Positions 1-6,741 of a stretch of DNA of 7,882 nucleotides are shown here, piece by piece. The DNA is from Clostridia bacterium (GTDB lineage: Bacteria; Bacillota; Clostridia; Oscillospirales; QAMX01). The translations under genes and the position numbers were made by a program. Below the pieces are notes generated by a model. That model had not been told where the DNA came from. It did not search any database and was given only the letters and a program-made list of their open reading frames with translations. The stretch is taken from NCBI GenBank assembly GCA_017547975.1, contig JAFYNU010000261.1, forward strand, positions 1 through 7,882, given 5' to 3'. The first letter of the stretch is position 1. Every line of letters starts with the position of its first letter.

Positions 1-20
1 AACTTATCACTCCCCCCTGT

Positions 21-60
21 CGTGGCTTACGCCACGCCTTCCCCCCTCGGTGAGGGGGGG
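21..60. repeat. Two adjacent GC-rich inverted repeats
   Basis: CGTGGC (21-26) pairs with GCCACG (31-36) across TTAC. CCCCCCTC (41-48) pairs with GAGGGGGG (52-59) across GGT. No T-run follows on either strand, so I do not call a terminator. It may be a palindromic dispersed repeat fragment continuing to the left of the window. Confidence 0.6.
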
Positions 61-84
61 CTGCGGAACCTCTGCATACTCCGT

Positions 85-117
85 AACTTTCAACTTTCCA
101 TTTTCAACTTTCAACTT
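85..117 (+). repeat. A/T-rich short-word tandem repeat block (copy 1)
   Basis: AACTTTC-type words recur four times (AACTTTC, AACTTTC, CATTTTC, AACTTTC, then AACTT). A 24-nt segment (93-116) is identical to 246-269, in the same orientation. The two copies flank a segment that holds the terminator and other hairpins. Confidence 0.75.
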
Positions 118-152
118 GCCCCGTTCCCCGGGGCGATGTGGGCATCGGCCCC
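118..152. repeat. Overlapping alternative hairpins between the repeat blocks
   Basis: GCCCCG (118-123) pairs with CGGGGC (129-134) around a TTCCC loop. The second arm can instead extend into GGGGC-GATG (130-138), which pairs with CATC-G-GCCCC (143-152) with one bulged G. The two folds are mutually exclusive. No coding sequence is present. It looks like part of a dispersed repeat unit. Confidence 0.55.
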
Positions 153-169
153 TACGGACGCACCCCATC

Positions 170-200
170 AAATAAAAAATACGCGCCGTTTTGCGGCGCG
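170..200 (-). terminator. Intrinsic terminator of the importer operon
   Basis: On the minus strand a 7-bp GC-only stem (CGCGCCG at 200-194 with CGGCGCG at 188-182) closes a CAAAA loop and is followed at once by TATTTTTTATTT (181-170). This is a classic rho-independent terminator, about 64 nt past the ATPase stop. It lies within the repeat mosaic. Confidence 0.82.
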
Positions 201-207
201 CACCATC

Positions 208-270
208 ATTGTCCATTGTCAATTGTCAATTTTCAATTGCTTTCCACTTTCCATTTTCAACTTTCAACTC
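208..270 (+). repeat. A/T-rich short-word tandem repeat block (copy 2)
   Basis: The block is made of 6-8 nt words with small variations: ATTGTC, CATTGTC, AATTGTC, AATTTTC, then TTTCCAC, TTTCCAT, TTTCAAC, TTTCAAC. It directly abuts the ATPase gene and includes its stop codon. Positions 246-269 are an exact copy of 93-116. Such words are familiar to me from intergenic repeats of gut Clostridia, but the family name is unknown to me. Confidence 0.75.
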
Positions 271-836
271 ATCAAAATCACCCTATGGCAGATCTCCGCA
301 TCCCGCTGGTCGTGGGTGATCAGGAGGACGGTTTTGCCGGCAATGGCTTCCAGGGTTTTGGCGGTCACCCGTTCCCGGGTGGCCTCATCCAGGCCCTTGA
401 AGGGTTCGTCCATCACCAGAAAATCCCAATCGGCAAGCAGGGCCCGGGCAATGGCCACCCGCCGCCGCATACCGCCGGAGAGGGTTTTCACCGGCTTCTC
501 CGCCCCATCGGGAAGACCCAGGGCGGCGAGAAAATCCAGGATTTCCCTCCGGCTCCGCTTTCTTCCGGTGACGGCGCGGACGTTTTGCAGGGGGGTGCGT
601 TCCTCCAGCAGGCGGTCCTCCTGGAAAACGGCGGCGCGTTTTTCGGGAAGGCCGGTGATTTCTCCCCCATCGGGCTCCAGAAGACCCAGGAGGATATTCC
701 CCAGGGTGGTTTTCCCGCAGCCCGATTCCCCCATGACACCCACCAGGGTGCCGGCGGGAATGGTCAGGGAAAAATCCCGAAGCACAGTATGTTCGCCAAA
801 GCGTTTGGTCAGCTTTTCCATTACAATATCGGTCAT
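264..836 (-). CDS. ABC transporter ATP-binding protein, SsuB/TauB-like, short
   Basis: This 190-residue ATPase has all cassette motifs: Walker A GESGCGKTT (36-44), Q-loop Q72 in AVFQEDRLL, signature LSGGM (119-123), Walker B FLVMDEP (139-145), D-loop GLD (148-150) and H-loop H175 in LLITHD. It should energise the permease. The ATG at 836 overlaps the permease stop as ATGA. An in-frame start at 863 would lie inside the permease gene and is less likely. SsuB/TauB proteins are usually about 240-260 residues. This one ends 15 residues after the H-loop, and its TGA falls inside the A/T-rich repeat block that begins at the gene end. Either this is a naturally short subfamily, or a repeat insertion removed the C-terminal helices. 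The catalytic core is complete, so it is probably functional. Confidence 0.93.
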   Translation of the reverse strand: MTDIVMEKLTKRFGEHTVLRDFSLTIPAGTLVGVMGESGCGKTTLGNILLGLLEPDGGEITGLPEKRAAVFQEDRLLEERTPLQNVRAVTGRKRSRREILDFLAALGLPDGAEKPVKTLSGGMRRRVAIARALLADWDFLVMDEPFKGLDEATRERVTAKTLEAIAGKTVLLITHDQRDAEICHRVILMS

Positions 837-1600
837 ATTTTTTCCAATCTGGCAAATGCCCACCGCACCAGGAACAAAAAGAACTTTTCAAACAGTATGC
901 TCAGAAGCACCACCATCAGGGTCCAGGCAAACAGGTCGGCGGTGGCAAGGTAGATTTTGGCGTTATACAGCGCCTCCCCCACGGTGCCTTCGGGAATGCC
1001 GATGACCTCCGCGGCGATGCCCGCCTTCCAGGAAAGACCCAGGGCCAGGCTGCAGGCCGAAAGCAGATAGGGCTTGACCTGGGGCAGGGTGATGGTCAAA
1101 AAGCGCCGTGCCGGCCCCATGCGGAAAACTTCGGCCATTTCCCCAAGCTTTTCATCCCGGGCTTTGATGCCCTGAAGCAGGTTGGTATACACAATGGGAA
1201 GTCCCATCAAAAAGGAGATAAAGGTGGAAAGATCCCGGCTGGAAAGCCAGACCAGGGCAATCACGATGAAGCTTGCCACCGGCACCGTCTTGATGGTGAC
1301 CATGTAGGGGGCCAGGAGGATCTCCACCGCCCGGCTTTTCCCCGCCGCCACCGCAAGCAGAGCCCCAAGCCCCAGGCTGAGGAGGAAGCCCCAGGTAATA
1401 TCCAGAAAGCTCCCCAAAAGGGAGGTCCAGAATTCCCCCTCCCCCGCAAGGCTCACCAGACGGCAGGCCACCTGCCAGGGGGAAGCCAGGAGAATGTCGC
1501 TTCCCAGGAGCCAGGCGGCTCCCTGCCACACCAAAATGGCGCACAGGGCCGCCGCCGGCTTCCATATCCAGTTCTTATTCCGCACAATAGTAGAAATCAT
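833..1600 (-). CDS. ABC transporter permease, SsuC/TauC-like
   Basis: This 255-residue inner-membrane permease of the BPD_transp_1 type has hydrophobic segments at about 13-33, 69-87, 96-120, 125-145, 176-192 and 222-246. The cytoplasmic EAA loop is clear: EMAEVFRMG (154-162) followed by ITLP (170-173), the helix that docks on the ATPase. The start is uncertain. The ATG at 1600 places the first membrane segment at a normal distance and overlaps the binding-protein gene by 26 nt, with only a weak GGGG before it. An ATG at 1642 would add 14 residues, and a GTG at 1585 would shorten it. The stop TGA shares bases with the ATPase ATG (ATGA), which suggests translational coupling. It should form the channel for the ligand captured by the lipoprotein. 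Confidence 0.92.
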   Translation of the reverse strand: MISTIVRNKNWIWKPAAALCAILVWQGAAWLLGSDILLASPWQVACRLVSLAGEGEFWTSLLGSFLDITWGFLLSLGLGALLAVAAGKSRAVEILLAPYMVTIKTVPVASFIVIALVWLSSRDLSTFISFLMGLPIVYTNLLQGIKARDEKLGEMAEVFRMGPARRFLTITLPQVKPYLLSACSLALGLSWKAGIAAEVIGIPEGTVGEALYNAKIYLATADLFAWTLMVVLLSILFEKFFLFLVRWAFARLEKI

Positions 1601-2645
1601 CCCCGGGGAGCTTGCCGCCCACCGATTCGGGTTTTTCGGCATGGAGCACCGCCAGGAAGCCCGGCAGGACTGCCTTCATATCATCCCCTGCCACAAAGAC
1701 GATGTTGCAGTGGGGCATGGCCTTTTCGGCCACGGCGGCCTTCACAATGCCGTATTTTTCCACCAGCTTGGCGGCTTCCGCCACGTCGCTGTTGGCATAT
1801 TCGGTGGATGCCTGATATTCCGCCAGGAAGGAATTCACCAGGGCGGTGTGTTCCTCCACAAATTCCCTGCGGGCCACCATGACCCCGGTGATCAGGGTGC
1901 TTTCCACCCCCAGGTTGTTCCATTCTTCGGTGAGGTTGAGGGACACTTCCAGCCCCTCCACGCTTCCCTGGGCCACGGTGACGAAGGGCTGGGGCAGCAT
2001 GGCAACCCCGGCTTCGGCACCGGTCAGGTGGGCCACCACTTCGGTGGGCTCGCTCTTCCATTCCACGGTCACGTCGGTATCGGGATCCAGGCCATTCTGG
2101 GAAAGCACATAGCGCAGGGCGTATTCGGGAATGGTTCCCTTGCCGGTGGCGTAGATGGTTTTGCCCTTCAGGTCGGCCACCGAGGAGATTTCTTCATTCT
2201 TGTCCACAATATACACCACGCCCAGGGTGTTCACCGCCAGTACCTCCACAGCCCCTTCGGTTTTGTTGTAAAGCACCGAGGCCAGGTTGGCGGGGACGGC
2301 AACCATGTCAATTTCCCCCCGGATCAGCTTGGGGGTCAGCTCGTCGGCGGCCGCGGCAATGGTGAATTCGTAGTTGTTTTTGGCATTTCCGGTCGCCGCA
2401 TCTTCCATCAGCTTCACAAGGCCCATGGAGGTGGGGCCCTTCAGGCCGCCGATGCGGATGGTGGTGTCGTCGATGACTTCTTCAGATTCCTCTTCCCCTT
2501 CGCTCTCCTCTTCGGAGGCGGGTTCGGAGGTTTCTTCGTTTACCGGTTCGGTTTCGCTTTCCTCTGCCGGGGCGGCTTCGCCGCAGCCCGCAAACAGCAT
2601 GGCGCACAGGGCCAAAACCATCATCAGTGCAAGGATACGTTTCAT
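1575..2645 (-). CDS. ABC transporter substrate-binding lipoprotein, SsuA/TauA/NMT1-like
   Basis: This is a 356-residue lipoprotein. A basic start and hydrophobic core (MKRILALMMV onward) run to the lipobox LFAG-C21, where the cysteine is lipid-modified and tethers the protein outside the membrane. A very acidic Glu/Ser/Pro linker (about 22-60) precedes the binding domain. The domain resembles periplasmic binding proteins of the nitrate/sulfonate/taurine class: IRIGGLKGPTSMGLVKLME (63-81), EIDMVAVPANLASVLYN (111-127), DLKGKTIYATGKGT (158-171) and AMLPQP (215-220). I start at the ATG at 2645 because it begins the signal peptide. The frame stays open upstream to a TTG at 2735, but that would lie in the promoter. 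The stop lies inside the permease gene (26-nt overlap). The ligand is not recognisable, and the CCCFC motif of thiamine-precursor binders is absent. Confidence 0.91.
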   Translation of the reverse strand: MKRILALMMVLALCAMLFAGCGEAAPAEESETEPVNEETSEPASEEESEGEEESEEVIDDTTIRIGGLKGPTSMGLVKLMEDAATGNAKNNYEFTIAAAADELTPKLIRGEIDMVAVPANLASVLYNKTEGAVEVLAVNTLGVVYIVDKNEEISSVADLKGKTIYATGKGTIPEYALRYVLSQNGLDPDTDVTVEWKSEPTEVVAHLTGAEAGVAMLPQPFVTVAQGSVEGLEVSLNLTEEWNNLGVESTLITGVMVARREFVEEHTALVNSFLAEYQASTEYANSDVAEAAKLVEKYGIVKAAVAEKAMPHCNIVFVAGDDMKAVLPGFLAVLHAEKPESVGGKLPGDDFYYCAE

Positions 2646-2700
2646 AACAGGGTCACGCCTTTCTTTTTCTTTGCGTTTCGCCCCCTTCCGGAGGCCGAGC
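2646..2700 (-). promoter_or_regulatory. Short 5' leader with purine-rich ribosome site
   Basis: The predicted leader contains a small hairpin (GCCTCC/GGGGGC with a GGAA tetraloop, 2695-2680). An A/G-rich stretch then ends in GAAAGG about 12 nt before the ATG. That spacing is rather long, so translation initiation may be modest. The leader is too short for the common large riboswitch classes, and I see no TPP, cobalamin or SAM-like pattern. Confidence 0.35.
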
Positions 2701-2706
2701 CTATAT

Positions 2707-2735
2707 ATTATAACCCGGGGATCGCATTTTTGCAA
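2707..2735 (-). promoter_or_regulatory. Sigma-A type promoter of the importer operon
   Basis: On the minus strand TTGCAA (2735-2730, 4 of 6 matches to the -35 consensus) is separated by exactly 17 nt from a perfect TATAAT (2712-2707). Transcription would begin near 2700, giving a leader of about 55 nt before the binding-protein ATG. One full arm of the inverted repeat forms most of the spacer. The placement, spacing and perfect -10 make this the best promoter in the window, though activity is inferred. Confidence 0.6.
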
Positions 2736-2745
2736 TCCCCGGGTT
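2712..2745 (-). terminator. Perfect inverted repeat after the glycosidase gene, possible terminator
   Basis: Arms of 11 bp (AACCCGGGGAT at 2712-2722 and ATCCCCGGGTT at 2735-2745) are exact complements. After one mismatched pair there is an inner 3-bp GCA/TGC stem with a TTTT loop. The hairpin starts 5 nt after the TAA of the glycosidase gene. On the minus strand it is followed by an A/T-rich ATAATATATA rather than a run of T, and on the plus strand there is no T run either. It is thus a non-canonical terminator candidate. Its right half in transcript order overlaps the promoter of the next operon. Confidence 0.6.
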
Positions 2746-2750
2746 GGGCT

Positions 2751-3833
2751 TTACTTCTGATTTTTCGGGCTGAGCTTGCGCATGAGGGCCAGCTCTTCCG
2801 GATCGTAGGGGGTGTGGAAGGTATCGAAGAGGTCGTGCTGCCAGCGGTTCAGGGGCAGGTCCCGCTTGTTCCACAGTTCATCCCAGGGCAGGAAGTGCTG
2901 GGTCTTGCCCGCCACCAGACCCCAGCTGTAGCTGCCGATGCCCTCCTCGTGATAAAGGGGCAGGTTGTCGGCCACAAAGTTATCTAAGATTCGATTGAGC
3001 CATTCGGTGTTGAGCATGGGGCGCCCTTCCCGCTTGAGGCCGTTGACCACGTTTTTCACCCGGGTGATGTTGGAATACTGGTGGAAGGTGACGATATCCG
3101 ATTCGTCCAGGGCCACCCGGCCGATTTCCTCCACATCCTCATCCGGGTCCACCCCGAAGTTTTCGGGGTATTTCCAGACCCCTGCGGTGAGGGGCTGGAT
3201 GGGGTCCAGGGAGCGGGCCAGTTCGAAGCAACGCTTCAGGTAGGGAATCGACATGCCGTGGCGGTTGGAGTTGCCCGGTTCGTTCCACAGGTCCCAGGCG
3301 TAGATGCGTTCATCCTTGGCAAAGCGGCCGATGAGAGCCAGCAGGAATTCCTCCATCACCGGACGCCATTCGGGTTCGTCCCAATGGATCCAGCCCTTGC
3401 GGAGCTTTTCCCCCACGAAGGGGTTGGCCTTGTGGCCCCCGTGGTGGCCGATGTCGTAGGGTTGCCAGCCGCTGGTTTTCGGGGGTACCAGGTCGGCGGG
3501 GCGGTCGAAGCCCACGCAGTCGTTGTAGATGATGACCATCATGCTGATGCCCCGGGCGGAAAGCTCGGTGAGGAAATCATCCACCCGATCCAGGAATTTC
3601 TCCCGGTCGTGGTACCATACCCCGAAGGGCAGGTGCATACGGACGCTGTTGATGCCCACGTCCTCCATCAGGTCGAATTCACGGCGAACCGAAACCATGA
3701 CTTCCTCGTAGGTGTCCTCCTGCCACAGCTCCCGGGAGCCCAGGGTGATGGAGGGAACGTAGTTGACACCCAAAACCCAGGTCTGTTTTTCGTACCAGGC
3801 CCAGGCTTCTTCTTTGGTCCAGCGGTTTCTCAT
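2751..3833 (-). CDS. Clan GH-A glycoside hydrolase, GH5-like (cellulase/xylanase-type), cytoplasmic
   Basis: This 360-residue protein is a TIM-barrel glycosidase of clan GH-A. Visible hallmarks in order are the strand LGVNYVPS (21-28), GINSVRMHLPFGVW (60-73) with the conserved arginine, WDLWNEPGN (180-188) carrying the acid/base E185, the HQY motif (251-253), PMLNTEW (272-278) carrying the nucleophile E277, and a substrate-stacking W304 before GKTQHFLPW. Both glutamates are present, so it should be a retaining enzyme. It has no signal peptide, membrane segment or carbohydrate-binding module, so it likely acts inside the cell on small oligosaccharides or glycosides. Substrate and GH family number cannot be fixed by eye. 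Relatives of this look are often annotated as 1,4-beta-xylanase. The start has AAAGGAAGG 7 nt upstream, lying in the 14-nt gap after the DUF4340 stop, which argues for co-transcription. A long inverted repeat follows the stop. Confidence 0.87.
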   Translation of the reverse strand: MRNRWTKEEAWAWYEKQTWVLGVNYVPSITLGSRELWQEDTYEEVMVSVRREFDLMEDVGINSVRMHLPFGVWYHDREKFLDRVDDFLTELSARGISMMVIIYNDCVGFDRPADLVPPKTSGWQPYDIGHHGGHKANPFVGEKLRKGWIHWDEPEWRPVMEEFLLALIGRFAKDERIYAWDLWNEPGNSNRHGMSIPYLKRCFELARSLDPIQPLTAGVWKYPENFGVDPDEDVEEIGRVALDESDIVTFHQYSNITRVKNVVNGLKREGRPMLNTEWLNRILDNFVADNLPLYHEEGIGSYSWGLVAGKTQHFLPWDELWNKRDLPLNRWQHDLFDTFHTPYDPEELALMRKLSPKNQK

Positions 3834-3847
3834 GGTGTTACCTTCCT

Positions 3848-5275
3848 TTAGCGAATATTTTCAAAGTGGAGCAGAAGCTCCCCAACGTGATTCTTGTTCA
3901 CCAGGATCCGGCTTTCCCCGTTGAAGGACACCACCGAAAAGCTCTGGTCGTAGGGATGGATGGAGAAGGTCATTTCGCTATATTCGTCCCCGGTGTTCCG
4001 GTGGAAGACCACCGTGATCTCCGGCTCGGCAAGCTGGGTGACCCCTTCCACCGTACCGTCGGCTTCCATGTAGGAAAGATAGTCGATGAAGGTTTCGGTG
4101 AGGGTGCCGTCCAGCTCGGTTTCGTCTTCATAGAAGCTATAGACCTCCACCTTTTCCCCGTCCTCTTTTTCCTTCAGGGTGTAGGAAATGTCGATTTCCC
4201 GGGTCAGGTCACCGGCGGTGACCTCGATCTGATCCACGGTGGTCCAGTCCATACGCAATACGTCGGTGGGCCGGAGGGAAAGGGGATTCAGCTTCCGGAA
4301 GGCATCCGCCACGGCGGCATCCAGGGTGTAAACCAGGCCCAAGTCACCGCAGGTAGCGTAGACCAGTTCCTCCCCGTTTTCGCCGGTGAAGGTGCGGCCG
4401 AAGGTGATTTGGAAGACCGCTTCGGTTTCGGTGGTTTCCCCCTCCGCATCGGTTTCGGTGAAGATATACCCAAGCTCCACCGGATAGGCCGCAGATCCCA
4501 GGCCGTACCGGATCAGCCCGGCATCATCCGGCTTGTAATCCACCAGGTCGGTCCAGCGAAGGGAACTAACCTTGGCAAAGAGTTCGTTCACCTGCTCTTC
4601 CCCCACCACCAGGTCGGTGTAGGTCTGGTCGGTGAGGAACCATTCGTATTCGGGAGTATAGACAAAGTCCTTGCCCCCCTCCACCCACTCGATTTGGGTA
4701 TCCGGGGTGGTGAGCCACAGGTTGCGGCTGAAAACCGGGATGGTATCCTTCTCCGCCATGACGAAGAGGGAGTGCTTGGCGGCATTTCCGATGGCAGAAT
4801 CCACCAGGTAGACCCTTTCCCCATCCGGGGACAGGTAGTAGTTATTCTGGGGGCCGTTGGCACTGCCGATGGCCATGGGGTAATCTACCCCATCCGCCCG
4901 GTACACCAGAGTACATTCGGCAGGCTCCAGACCATATTCCCCCTTGTTTTCCACCGTCCCCAGTTCCCGCAGGGCAACCAGGTTTTCGGCGGCGGATACC
5001 ATGCTTTCGGGGTAGGACTGGTCGATCTTCAGACCCGGATATTCCTCCACCCACCAGACGCCGTCGGCGTCGGGGGTGAAGGTCAGGACTTCCCCACCGT
5101 AGGTGAGGGTGAGTTTTTCGATCTTATCGGCAGGCAGAGAAAGGAGGGTAACGCTTTCGGGGGATTCCTCCCCCTTCGCGGCGGCATTTTTGATCAATTT
5201 GACTCCCAGAAAGGCCAGGAGCAGAACCAGGGCGCAGATCCCCAGGATCAGGGCCGATTTGGCGCGTTTATTCAT
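3848..5275 (-). CDS. DUF4340 domain protein, membrane-anchored, apparently three tandem repeat units
   Basis: This 475-residue protein begins with a short basic stretch and one membrane segment (about 7-28), with the remainder predicted outside the cytoplasm. The lack of a lipobox cysteine suggests a signal anchor. The body is beta-rich and acidic, and shows the DUF4340 pattern: a strand pair, G-W-W, then a helix around 86-105, then YGL (114-116), a short strand, an IG dipeptide (136-137) and a VYLVD strand (155-159). The same order recurs at about 194-328 (YGL 257-259, FG 292-293, VYTLD 315-319) and, more weakly, at 347-472. The start ATG shares its A with the GldG stop, and a GGAGG lies 11 nt upstream. 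DUF4340 genes commonly follow GldF/GldG-type genes in Clostridia, so it is probably a periplasm-side accessory of this ABC complex. No enzymatic motif is visible. Confidence 0.88.
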   Translation of the reverse strand: MNKRAKSALILGICALVLLLAFLGVKLIKNAAAKGEESPESVTLLSLPADKIEKLTLTYGGEVLTFTPDADGVWWVEEYPGLKIDQSYPESMVSAAENLVALRELGTVENKGEYGLEPAECTLVYRADGVDYPMAIGSANGPQNNYYLSPDGERVYLVDSAIGNAAKHSLFVMAEKDTIPVFSRNLWLTTPDTQIEWVEGGKDFVYTPEYEWFLTDQTYTDLVVGEEQVNELFAKVSSLRWTDLVDYKPDDAGLIRYGLGSAAYPVELGYIFTETDAEGETTETEAVFQITFGRTFTGENGEELVYATCGDLGLVYTLDAAVADAFRKLNPLSLRPTDVLRMDWTTVDQIEVTAGDLTREIDISYTLKEKEDGEKVEVYSFYEDETELDGTLTETFIDYLSYMEADGTVEGVTQLAEPEITVVFHRNTGDEYSEMTFSIHPYDQSFSVVSFNGESRILVNKNHVGELLLHFENIR

Positions 5276-6741
5276 CAGCTTTTCTTCCTCCGGATCCAGA
5301 CGAAGATGCCGGCCGCCAGGAAGAGCATGGGCACCACACCGATGACGATCAGGCTCATGCGGCCCACCTGGGCGGCGGTCATGCTAAGGAAGTTGTAGCT
5401 GAGGGTCTTGGCCCGGATGGACACGCTTTCACTGCGGCCGCAGACCGAGCTGATGGCATTCAGGAACAGGTCCCGGTTGGCCCCGGACACGTAGCTGTCC
5501 AGGTTTTCATCCAGCATTTGCACCGAGGAGAACCAGATGAAGTTGGTTTCCACCTCGTTATAGACTTCGGTGGCGCGAACCCCCACGTAGAAGGGACCGT
5601 CTTTGTCCGCCGCTTCCTTGGAAAGGGCATCCCCCTCGCTGACTTCGGCCTTGGCATAGGCTTTGTCGGAGGTGGTGAGAAGGGGCTGGATGGTGATGGT
5701 ACTGCGGTACTGATCCAGCTCGGTAATGCCATCCGCAAAGGGAACCAGCACCGAATAGCCCGCATTGGCGATGGGGGCGGTGATTTCATCCGATTCCAGG
5801 GTGGGTAGCAGGTAGTAGCTAAAGCCCTGGAGATGATGATTGTCGTCCCCTTCGATGACCAGGCCGTTGCCGGCGGCAAGGCCGTATTCCTGGGCAATGT
5901 AGGAAAGGTTTTTGAGGGTGCCGTTCTGGTAGTCGGTGTAAAGGATCACGTTGCCCCCAAGCTTCATGTAGGAAAGGATCATATCCCGTTCACCCTCCGA
6001 AATGTCGGTGGCGGGGGAAAGAATCAGCAGACAGTCGCAGTCGCTGGGGACAGCGCTGGCGGTCAGGAGGGAAAGCTCCACGTATTCCACATTTTCGTCC
6101 CCCAGGGCGGCCTTGAAGCTTGCGGAAAGGGTGGCTTCCCCATGGCCCGACAGGGTGTATACCTTGGGCAGGACGTCACTTGTGACGTAGTCGATGGCAG
6201 AGGTGACCTCGTTTTCCCCATTGTAGGTGGTGGAGGAGGCCAACTGGCCGGTGGTATAGTAGCTTTCGTAGTCGTATTCGGTAACGTAGATATCGGAGTA
6301 GGGTACGTAGCGGAAGCGCTTGGCGCTTTCCACCACCAGGGAGTTATCGTACACGCTCTCGTCGGTGTAGGCGGCGGTGAAGCTGGGGTAGATCACCGGG
6401 TCCTTGTGGACGATTTTGATGTGATCCGAAAAGTCGGCATAGCGCCGGAGCATTTCGGAAAGCACCTCATCCTCCGACCCGGTCTGGGCAATCAGGTAGA
6501 TGGTCACGTCCTCCTCCACCCCCCGGGTGATGCTTTCGGTCTGTTCCGAAATGGAGAAGAGGGCTTCGTCGGTCAGGTCGGTTTTCTGGATGCTTGCGGG
6601 AAGCTCGGCAAACAACAGGTTCGCCGCCACCACAATGGCCAGCACCGCCAGGGAGATGAAGGCACTGTAGGTGCCCACCCGGAAGGTACGGCTTTTGAAA
6701 TCCTCCTTGAAGGAGGGCAATTTGAAGTTCGGCTTTTTCAT
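5275..6741 (-). CDS. GldG-family ABC auxiliary protein (ABC-type uncharacterised transport, membrane-anchored)
   Basis: This 488-residue protein has an N-terminal membrane segment (about 24-46), a large extracytoplasmic region and a C-terminal membrane segment (about 461-483) ending in the basic tail RRKKS. That is the layout of GldG-like ABC auxiliary proteins. Family-like stretches are DLTDEALFSISEQT (55-68), YTLSGHGEATL (195-205) and the glutamine-amidotransferase-like GGNVILYTD (262-270), where the domain has no catalytic triad that I can see. I choose the ATG at 6741-6739 because AAGGAGG lies 8 nt before it and it gives an ATGA overlap with the permease. A GTG at 6750 would be part of that ribosome site. 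The protein probably forms the extracytoplasmic partner of the permease. Its biochemical function is unknown in non-gliding bacteria. The stop shares one base with the next start (TGATG). Confidence 0.9.
   Translation of the reverse strand: MKKPNFKLPSFKEDFKSRTFRVGTYSAFISLAVLAIVVAANLLFAELPASIQKTDLTDEALFSISEQTESITRGVEEDVTIYLIAQTGSEDEVLSEMLRRYADFSDHIKIVHKDPVIYPSFTAAYTDESVYDNSLVVESAKRFRYVPYSDIYVTEYDYESYYTTGQLASSTTYNGENEVTSAIDYVTSDVLPKVYTLSGHGEATLSASFKAALGDENVEYVELSLLTASAVPSDCDCLLILSPATDISEGERDMILSYMKLGGNVILYTDYQNGTLKNLSYIAQEYGLAAGNGLVIEGDDNHHLQGFSYYLLPTLESDEITAPIANAGYSVLVPFADGITELDQYRSTITIQPLLTTSDKAYAKAEVSEGDALSKEAADKDGPFYVGVRATEVYNEVETNFIWFSSVQMLDENLDSYVSGANRDLFLNAISSVCGRSESVSIRAKTLSYNFLSMTAAQVGRMSLIVIGVVPMLFLAAGIFVWIRRKKS

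Noticed and set aside
7..222. A 71-codon minus-strand open frame
   Set aside because: It is read entirely through hairpins, the terminator and repeat words. The sequence is explained by the non-coding mosaic.
85..270. CRISPR-like array
   Set aside because: The repeated words are 6-8 nt, degenerate and without regular spacers. The single 24-nt repeat occurs only twice, and no cas genes are near.
2646..2700. Riboswitch in the importer leader
   Set aside because: The leader is only about 55 nt, with one small hairpin, and no conserved aptamer pattern is visible.
2646..2735. Upstream extension of the binding-protein gene to a TTG at 2735
   Set aside because: It would put 30 charged residues before a complete lipoprotein signal peptide and overlap the promoter.
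1494..2987. A 497-codon plus-strand open frame
   Set aside because: It spans a permease start, a whole binding-protein gene, the promoter region and a glycosidase end on the other strand. Its His/Gly/Phe-rich product has no domain, and the minus-strand reading has clear families.
3866..5398. A 510-codon plus-strand open frame
   Set aside because: It is the antisense shadow of the DUF4340 gene, produced by codon bias in GC-rich DNA. The product is Gly/His/Val-rich with no recognisable motif.
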